This document shows, piece after piece, positions 4,761-6,745 of a DNA stretch of 6,745 nt. Every line of letters starts with the position of its first letter. Positions within the stretch are counted from its first letter, which is position 1. The DNA lies in assembly GCA_900555375.1 (NCBI GenBank), contig USLC01000044.1, forward strand, positions 1 through 6,745. Reading direction: 5' to 3'. The notes below the pieces were generated by a model. That model ran no database searches. It worked only from the letters and a program-made list of their open reading frames with translations, and was not told the origin of the DNA. The position numbers were made by a program, and so were the translations under genes. The DNA comes from an uncultured Eubacteriales bacterium. Lineage in GTDB: Bacteria; Bacillota; Clostridia; Monoglobales; Monoglobaceae.

Positions 4761-5501
4761 ATGTCAGGACATTCCAAATGGGCTACTATTAAAAGAAAAA
4801 AGGGCGCTATAGACGCAAAAAGAGGTAAAATATTTACAAAGATCGGCCGCGAGCTTATGGTTGCGGTAAAAGAGGGCGGACCCGACCCGGATTCAAACTC
4901 TAAGCTTCGCGATGTAATCGCAAAAGCAAAGGCGAACAATATGCCCAACGATAACATTCAAAGAAGCATCAAAAAAGCTTCGGGCGAGGGCAACGCAAAT
5001 GATTATTTTGAGATGGTTTACGAGGGTTACGGCCCCTGCGGAATCGCAGTTATCGTAGAAACCCTTACAGACAACAAAAACAGAACCGCGGGTGACCTTC
5101 GTCATTACTTTGACAAAAACGGCGGAAACCTCGGTCAGACGGGTTGCGTAGGTTTTATGTTTGACAAAAAGGGTCTTATCGTAATAGAAAAGGCAGACAA
5201 CATAGACGAAGATACTCTTATGATGGACGCACTTGATGCCGGGGCGGATGATTTTAATGTAGAAGACGATTGCTATGAGATTATGACATCTCCCGAGGCT
5301 TTCAGTTCAACACGTGACGCACTTGACGCAAAAGGCTATAATTTTGTTCAGGCAGAAATCAATTACATTCCGCAGACCACATCTTCAATCGATAATGAAG
5401 AAGATGCAAAAAAGATGGAAAGACTTATCGATATGCTTGAAGAAAACGACGATGTTCAAAACGTATATCACACCTGGGAAATGCCCGATGATGCTGAATA
5501 A
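4761..5501 (+). CDS. yebC: YebC/PmpR (TACO1) family protein
   Basis: The 246 residues match the family over its whole length: the invariant start MSGHSKWATIKRKKGAIDAKRGKIFTK-type motif (1-27), domain I helices with KARANNMPNDNIQRSI-like sequence (here AKANNMPNDNIQRSIKKA, 56-73), YEGYGPCGIAVIVE (87-100), the TDNKNRTAGDLRHYF motif (103-117), GNLGQTGCVGFMF (121-133), and the acidic C-terminal domain ending ENDDVQNVYHTWEMP. Members were named as DNA-binding regulators, and later work on bacterial and mitochondrial relatives links the family to translation, including easing of proline-rich stalls. The sequence alone does not decide between these roles. A textbook AGGAGGT (4750-4756) lies 4 bases before the ATG. 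The gene converges on clpX with only 58 bases between. Confidence 0.96.
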   Translation: MSGHSKWATIKRKKGAIDAKRGKIFTKIGRELMVAVKEGGPDPDSNSKLRDVIAKAKANNMPNDNIQRSIKKASGEGNANDYFEMVYEGYGPCGIAVIVETLTDNKNRTAGDLRHYFDKNGGNLGQTGCVGFMFDKKGLIVIEKADNIDEDTLMMDALDAGADDFNVEDDCYEIMTSPEAFSSTRDALDAKGYNFVQAEINYIPQTTSSIDNEEDAKKMERLIDMLEENDDVQNVYHTWEMPDDAE

Positions 5502-5517
5502 TTGATAAAAGTTATAA

Positions 5518-5556
5518 AATAAGCGATGCATTTTGATTTAAAATGCATCGCTTATT
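5518..5556. terminator. Bidirectional terminator between yebC and clpX
   Basis: AATAAGCGATGCATTTT (5518-5534) and AAAATGCATCGCTTATT (5540-5556) form a perfect 17-bp stem with a 5-base loop. It starts 17 bases after the yebC stop and ends 3 bases from the clpX stop. On the minus strand the stem is followed by a T-rich run (TTATAACTTTTAT). On the plus strand the U-rich part is within the 3' arm and the ACTTTAA after it. It can stop transcripts from both sides. Confidence 0.85.
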
Positions 5557-5559
5557 ACT

Positions 5560-6745
5560 TTAACCTGCATTAAGACCGTTTTTGTCTATAGGCTCTGTTT
5601 TCGGAGTTTCGAGTTTGTGTACCTCTTCTGCCTTTCTGTTTATATTATAGGTCAGCTGAGGTTTGGTCTTTTTTTCTACGCACTCACGCGTTACAACCAC
5701 CTTTTCAATCGTCGGATCTGACGGAATACTGTACATAATATCCAGCATAATATCCTCTAAAATCGTTCTTAAGCCTCTTGCTCCTGTTTTGCGCTCTGCG
5801 GCAAGCTTGGCTATAGCCGAAATCGCATCGGGCTCAAACTCAAGTTCTACATTATCCATTGCAAGCAAAGCCTTATACTGTTTAACGGGCGCATTCTTCG
5901 GCTCTGTCAGTATAGAGCAAAGCGCATCTTCGTTAAGTGAATCAAGCGTGGTAACAACCGGAAGTCTGCCGATAAGCTCGGGTATAAGACCGAATTTAAG
6001 CAAATCGGTAGGTTCAAGCTGTTTTAAAATATCGCCGCGGTTCTTATCCTTCTTGCTTTCAACCTTTGCGCCGAAGCCGAGGGTTTTACTGTTTACACGG
6101 CTTTCAATTATCTTATCGATTCCTTCAAACGCACCGCCGCAGATAAAGAGAATATTTGTGGTATCTATTTGAATAAATTCCTGCTGAGGATGCTTTCTTC
6201 CTCCTGTCGGCGGAACAGAAGCGACGGTTCCTTCAAGAATTTTAAGAAGCGTCTGCTGAACCCCTTCACCGCTGACGTCACGGGTAATTGACGGATTCTC
6301 TGACTTTCTTGAGATTTTGTCAACCTCATCGATATAAATTATCCCCTTTTCGGCAAGCTCTATATCATAATTTGCCGCCTGGATAAGCTTAAGCAGAATG
6401 TTTTCAACATCCTCACCCACATATCCCGCTTCTGTCAAAGATGTTGCATCGGCAATAACAAAAGGAACATTAAGCATTTTTGCAAGGGTCTGGGCAAGAA
6501 AAGTTTTGCCGCAGCCGGTAGGACCGATCATCAGGATATTGCTTTTCTGCAGCTCCACGTCCTCGTCGCCGCCGAAATAAATGCGCTTGTAGTGGTTGTA
6601 AACCGCCACCGAGAGCGCAACCTTTGCCTCGTCCTGCCCGATGACATACTGATCCAGACCCTCTTTGATCTCTGCCGGGGTCTTGATGTTGACCGACAGG
6701 CCATCCGTAGCCTGAATGCGGGCCCGGCTTGCACCGCCGCGGCTC
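5560..6745 (-). CDS. clpX: ATP-dependent Clp protease ATP-binding subunit ClpX (5' end outside window)
   Basis: ClpX is the hexameric AAA+ unfoldase that feeds proteins to ClpP. 394 residues are visible and the frame is open to the right edge, where TPAEIKEGLDQYVIGQDEAK precedes the core. Counting from the GTG codon at 6609 (position 1 of the AVYNHYKRI segment), features are Walker A GPTGCGKT (29-36), pore loop GYVG (62-65), Walker B IIYIDEVDK (90-98), the RKH loop GRKHPQQE (137-144), the ClpP-contacting loop KTLGFG (175-180), the arginine-finger region ELIGRLP (211-217) and sensor-2 GARGLR (276-281). An acceptable-looking start inside the domain would remove the IGQ motif, so the gene must begin outside. 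The N-terminal zinc-binding domain should lie beyond the edge and cannot be assessed. The first ~66 codons are markedly GC-richer than the rest. Confidence 0.96.
   Translation of the reverse strand, partial: SRGGASRARIQATDGLSVNIKTPAEIKEGLDQYVIGQDEAKVALSVAVYNHYKRIYFGGDEDVELQKSNILMIGPTGCGKTFLAQTLAKMLNVPFVIADATSLTEAGYVGEDVENILLKLIQAANYDIELAEKGIIYIDEVDKISRKSENPSITRDVSGEGVQQTLLKILEGTVASVPPTGGRKHPQQEFIQIDTTNILFICGGAFEGIDKIIESRVNSKTLGFGAKVESKKDKNRGDILKQLEPTDLLKFGLIPELIGRLPVVTTLDSLNEDALCSILTEPKNAPVKQYKALLAMDNVELEFEPDAISAIAKLAAERKTGARGLRTILEDIMLDIMYSIPSDPTIEKVVVTRECVEKKTKPQLTYNINRKAEEVHKLETPKTEPIDKNGLNAG
6547..6745. other. GC-rich block within clpX, compositional break
   Basis: Hand counts give about 60% GC for 6541-6745 and about 40% for 6061-6180 in the same gene. 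At third codon positions, G or C is about 77% in the 66 codons upstream of the lysine codon at 6546, and about 40% in the next 65. Leucine codons change from CTG/CTC to mostly CTT, and valine from GTC/GTG to mostly GTT. The protein stays a normal ClpX across the change. Confidence 0.7.

Noticed and set aside
5663..6172. Long open frame on the plus strand opposite clpX
   Set aside because: It is the antisense of a well-conserved clpX segment, is serine-rich with no recognisable domain, and has no ribosome site. An artefact of codon bias.

Overview
The window reads as chromosomal DNA from a spore-forming, moderately AT-rich member of the Bacillota, most likely a Clostridia relative. The main reasons are the spore-envelope pair yabP-yabQ followed by divIC and yabR, and the strong Shine-Dalgarno sequences of the AGAGGTG/AGGAGGT type. 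No RNA gene, CRISPR array, insertion sequence or phage gene was seen.

Left part (1-1290, minus strand): a decayed or recoded unit. From its promoter (TTGCGT, 17-nt spacer, TATAAT at 1260-1288) it reads an XRE-type DNA-binding domain, an in-frame TAA stop, a short zinc-ribbon-like remnant (CPHC...CCGK), and then a class I SAM-dependent methyltransferase of the leucine-carboxyl-methyltransferase-like family. The methyltransferase is cut into two overlapping reading frames at an A5 tract. The pieces line up as one damaged regulator/methyltransferase unit, or as two adjacent damaged genes.

Middle part (1290-4717, plus strand): yabP and yabQ (spore coat and cortex), then a perfect-consensus vegetative promoter (TTGACA-17-TATAAT), then divIC (cell-division divisome protein), yabR (S1 RNA-binding protein), a short NfeD membrane protein and an SPFH/stomatin-like slipin. 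NfeD and slipin are adjacent to the base and form the usual membrane-scaffold pair. A hairpin after the slipin probably ends the transcript. The promoter placement suggests that the sporulation genes and the growth genes are expressed separately.

Right part (4718-6745): yebC (TACO1/YebC family translation or regulatory factor) on the plus strand converges on clpX (unfoldase of ClpXP) on the minus strand. A perfect 17-bp stem between them can terminate both. clpX runs off the right edge. Its last ~200 bases are much richer in GC (about 60% against about 40%, with GC at third codon positions near 77% against 40%) although the reading frame and protein family continue. That points to a recombination mosaic or an assembly chimera.
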